DNA from: Desulfovibrionaceae bacterium
Lineage (GTDB): Bacteria > Desulfobacterota > Desulfovibrionia > Desulfovibrionales > Desulfovibrionaceae
Assembly (NCBI GenBank): GCA_019421865.1
Contig: JAHZEL010000005.1
Location: 38,164-63,068 of the forward strand
Direction of reading: 5' to 3'
Length of the DNA stretch: 24,905 bases
The notes under the pieces are model-generated. The model did not search any database and was not told the DNA's origin. It worked only from the letters and a program-made list of their open reading frames with translations. Shown here in pieces: positions 23,020-24,905 of this stretch. Positions within the stretch are counted from its first letter, which is position 1; the number at the start of each line of letters is the position of its first letter. Both the position numbers and the translations under genes were made by a program.

Positions 23020-23169
23020 TAATTAATCGATTTTTAACTTGTTGAAATATCAGCTTAATTTTAGAAATATTCAAGAAATTTCACGAATGTTGTCGAAAAA
23101 TCGCAACCGCAGTGAACATTTTTGGCATAAAAGGGCGGCGAAAGGGGGATTCGTGGGGAACAGGCCGCC

Positions 23170-23193
23170 AAAAAGAGCCCTCCGCAGGGGGGC
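23170..23193 (-). terminator. Terminator of the HD-domain protein gene
   Basis: The arms at 23177-23183 and 23187-23193 pair with one mismatch around a 3-nt loop, and on the minus strand TCTTTTTGG follows. It is 45 nt past the stop codon. Confidence 0.65.
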
Positions 23194-23237
23194 GTTCGGG
23201 CTTCCGGCCTCTGGGGCGCAGCGCTTCGGCGGAAACG

Positions 23238-23741
23238 TCAGTCCTGCCCGTTCAGACCGAACATGGTCCGGCACAGCTCCGTGCCGCTTTTCGTGCGGAA
23301 GATGCGTTCACAGGCGGCGCGCACGGCCTTTTCGCTTTCGCCGTCTTCGTACAGATTGACCAGAAAATCCGCTTCCACGAGGAGGCGGTAGTCGAGGCCG
23401 TCCATGGAGCCGTAGGTGTGATGATGCCCCACGAGGTAGCAGACGCGTTCGATGACGGAGGATTCCACGCCGAGGGAGCGGAGCAGCTTTTCGGCTTCGG
23501 CCGGGCCTTCCCGTTCCTGAAGCGCGCCGGATGCGCTGCCGTACAGCGCTTCGGCCCGGCGTATGCCGATGTCGTGCACGAGGGCGGCGACTTCCAGAAT
23601 GAACTGCGTGCGCTCATCGAGCCCTTCCCGGCGTCCCATGAGGGCCGCAAAGGCGTGTACCTTGGCAAGGTGCTGGATGCGCCGGGGATCTCCGGCAAAG
23701 TAGTCGACCATGGCCAGAAAGATGCGGTCCGTGTCGTACAT
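23238..23741 (-). CDS. HD-domain hydrolase
   Basis: This 167-residue cytoplasmic protein is an HD-superfamily metal-dependent phosphohydrolase. The metal ligands are in place: His24 (RIQHLAKVH), His56-Asp57 (ALVHDIGI), His106-108 (GHHHTYG) and Asp125 (LVEADFLVN). The start MYDTDRIFLAMVDYFAGDP resembles the N terminus of small HD proteins and has GGAG at 9 nt. Substrate unknown. The same frame stays open and codon-like for about 43 codons upstream, ending at a TGA near 23889, so the true 5' end may be longer or disrupted (see findings). The gene has its own terminator and diverges from the ferredoxin-like gene. Confidence 0.85.
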   Translation of the reverse strand: MYDTDRIFLAMVDYFAGDPRRIQHLAKVHAFAALMGRREGLDERTQFILEVAALVHDIGIRRAEALYGSASGALQEREGPAEAEKLLRSLGVESSVIERVCYLVGHHHTYGSMDGLDYRLLVEADFLVNLYEDGESEKAVRAACERIFRTKSGTELCRTMFGLNGQD

Positions 23742-23914
23742 GGCAAATTCTCCCGTGAGCGTGAAGGCGTCGCCGGGCAGGCGGCCTTTCGTGTCATTCC
23801 GGAGATCGGCGGCGTTCGTGGAATAGGCCAGGGCGTCGGGGATTTCGTGCGGAATGGCCCGGTGTACGACTGCCGGAAGGGAACGTCAATGCCTGCGGTC
23901 ACGGAAAAACAGGC

Positions 23915-23942
23915 TTGCATCCGGCAGACTCGGACCTATTCT
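23915..23942 (+). promoter_or_regulatory. Candidate promoter of the ferredoxin-like gene
   Basis: TTGCAT (23915-23920) and TATTCT (23937-23942) are 16 bp apart, 125 nt before the start codon. Matches to consensus are partial (three and four of six). Confidence 0.3.
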
Positions 23943-24066
23943 TTTGATGAACGCGAACATATGCCGAATCCGCTGCCCGCGGGGCCGGAGCCGGGACTGC
24001 CCTGCGGCGGCCCCGGGCGTCGACCCGGCAGCGCATCCTCTGCATCCGTCTGAACAGGAGAACATC

Positions 24067-24747
24067 ATGCTCAGAAGAATCATCCATATTAATGAAGAAG
24101 CCTGCACGGGCTGCGGTCTGTGCGCCTCGGCCTGTCATGAAGGGGCCATCGTCATGCAGAACGGCAAGGCCCGTCTCGTGCGCGACGACTACTGCGACGG
24201 TCTGGGCGACTGCCTGCCCGCCTGTCCTGCCGGTGCGCTTTCCTTTGATTTCCGCGAGGCGGCCGCTTATGACGAGGATGCCGTGAAGGAGCATCTGGAG
24301 CGTCAGGGACGCACGCTTCCGGCCGCGGCCGTCGCCGATGAACGCAGCGAGCTTGCCCAGTGGCCGGTGCAGATCAGGCTTGCGCCGATCACGGCTCCGT
24401 ATTTTCAGAACGCCGACCTGCTTGTGGCGGCCGACTGCACGGCCTACGCCTGCGCCGGATTCCATCGCCGCTTCATGCGCGGCCGCGCCACGCTCATAGG
24501 CTGCCCCAAGCTCGACAGCGTGAACTATGCCGAAAAGCTGGGCGAAATTCTGCGGCAGAACTCGGTGCGCAGCGTGACCGTGGTGCGCATGGACGTGCCC
24601 TGCTGCGGCGGCATGGAGCAGGCCGTGCGTGGGGCGCTCGCGCATTGCGGCCGCGAGATTCCCTGCGAAGTGGTGGTGATAGGCAGAAACGGCAATATTC
24701 TGCCTGCGGCGTCTCCCGAATTTGCGCCGCTTCGGCCTCTTCGTTGA
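24067..24747 (+). CDS. 4Fe-4S ferredoxin-domain protein
   Basis: The 226-residue protein starts with a ferredoxin domain: Cys13, 16, 19, 23 (CTGCGLCASACHEG) and a second motif Cys43-x5-Cys49-x3-Cys53-Pro (CDGLGDCLPACP). This DGLG variant of the second motif is typical of a small family in anaerobes. The C-terminal domain (about 95-225) carries further cysteines, in ADCTAYACAGF, IGCPKLD and DVPCCGGMEQ, and could bind an extra metal centre. It is probably a cytoplasmic electron-transfer or redox-sensing protein; its partner is unknown. The ATG at 24067 has AGGAG at 7 nt. The open frame upstream to 23854 has no ribosome site and no family residues. Confidence 0.85.
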   Translation: MLRRIIHINEEACTGCGLCASACHEGAIVMQNGKARLVRDDYCDGLGDCLPACPAGALSFDFREAAAYDEDAVKEHLERQGRTLPAAAVADERSELAQWPVQIRLAPITAPYFQNADLLVAADCTAYACAGFHRRFMRGRATLIGCPKLDSVNYAEKLGEILRQNSVRSVTVVRMDVPCCGGMEQAVRGALAHCGREIPCEVVVIGRNGNILPAASPEFAPLRPLR

Positions 24748-24797
24748 CGCGGATTTCGGCAGCCGGAAAGAAAAATGGGATTTTTGAAAAAAAATGC

Positions 24798-24826
24798 TTG
24801 ACGGTCATGCCGAAAACGACTAGGAA
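24798..24826 (+). promoter_or_regulatory. Promoter of the tRNA-Asn gene
   Basis: TTGACG (24798-24803) is 17 bp from TAGGAA (24821-24826), and transcription would start about 20 nt before the tRNA. The AT-rich stretch just upstream (24769-24794) fits an UP element, common for stable-RNA promoters. Confidence 0.55.
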
Positions 24827-24853
24827 CATTCCTGCAACAGCGAGTTGCTCCGT

Positions 24854-24905
24854 TCCCCGATAGCTCAATAGGCAGAGCGGGTGACTGTTAATCACTAGGT
24901 TGGCG
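24854..24905 (+). tRNA. trnN: tRNA-Asn (GTT anticodon), cut by the window end
   Basis: The acceptor arm begins TCCCCGA (24854-24860), followed by the D-arm TAGCTCAATAGGCAGAGC and the anticodon loop CTGTTAA, with GTT at 24887-24889, exactly tRNA positions 34-36. The variable loop begins at GGTTG and the T arm lies beyond the window. Confidence 0.95.

Noticed and set aside
22907..23110. Sigma-54 promoter for dctP.
   Set aside because: No TGGCAC-N5-TTGCA-like pair was found, whereas a good sigma-70 pair is present.
23112..24053. A 313-codon plus-strand frame across the HD gene.
   Set aside because: Antisense of the HD gene and its upstream coding-like segment.
23947..24066. Upstream in-frame ATG extending the ferredoxin-like protein by 40 residues.
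   Set aside because: No ribosome site, and the extension is Pro/Arg/Ala-rich without family residues; AGGAG sits correctly before 24067.

Overview
The window looks like a chromosomal segment of a GC-rich anaerobic delta-proteobacterium, most likely a Desulfovibrionaceae member (Desulfovibrio / Bilophila / Mailhella-like). This is inferred from the gene content rather than from any rRNA marker: a GlcD/GlcF-type lactate or glycolate oxidase, a DctPQM TRAP importer, a small ferredoxin-like protein, an exopolyphosphatase-like DHH-CBS-CCA fusion protein and a small beta-barrel outer-membrane protein. No phage genes, transposase or CRISPR array are visible.

Layout. 1-1131: terminator of a gene outside the window, a repeat remnant, and a minus-strand ANT(6)-type nucleotidyltransferase. 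1622-4110: minus-strand ABC importer operon (permease, ATPase, periplasmic binding protein) of the nitrate/sulfonate/taurine class, closed by a very long inverted repeat. 4583-6763: minus-strand outer-membrane beta-barrel protein and an MprF/UPF0104-type membrane protein, each with a terminator. 7093-11176: plus-strand pair, a Xer-type tyrosine recombinase and a DHH-CBS-CCA nucleotidyltransferase fusion. 11637-12023: an unrecognised 128-residue protein built of two copies of one motif. 12443-14446: a eukaryotic-type glycogen branching enzyme. 15247-17897: minus-strand glcD-glcF. 18467-22906: minus-strand dctP, dctQ, dctM and a class I aminotransferase, with hairpins after dctP and after dctM that probably set a stepwise drop in expression. 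23238-23741: HD-domain hydrolase (minus). 24067-24747: ferredoxin-like protein (plus), then a tRNA-Asn cut by the window end.

The most interesting feature is not a gene. Nearly every long intergenic gap (1132-1685, 4111-4813, 11177-11636, 12024-12442, 14447-15246, 17898-18466) contains one or two copies of the same ~230-350 bp modular element: seven full copies (five plus, two minus) and one remnant. Each copy is a chain of GC-rich hairpins in a fixed order. A 28-nt hairpin with a constant TTTC-type loop changes both arms together between copies (covariation), and the last stem of one copy pairs only through G-U pairs on one strand. This points to selection, or past selection, on a folded nucleic acid, plausibly RNA. 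Two pairs of copies face each other: one pair encloses the low-GC two-repeat gene, the other a short AT-rich spacer. I do not recognise this family.

Metabolically the window suits an anaerobe that imports small organic acids (TRAP) and sulfur/nitrogen compounds (ABC), oxidises 2-hydroxy acids by GlcDF and stores glycogen.
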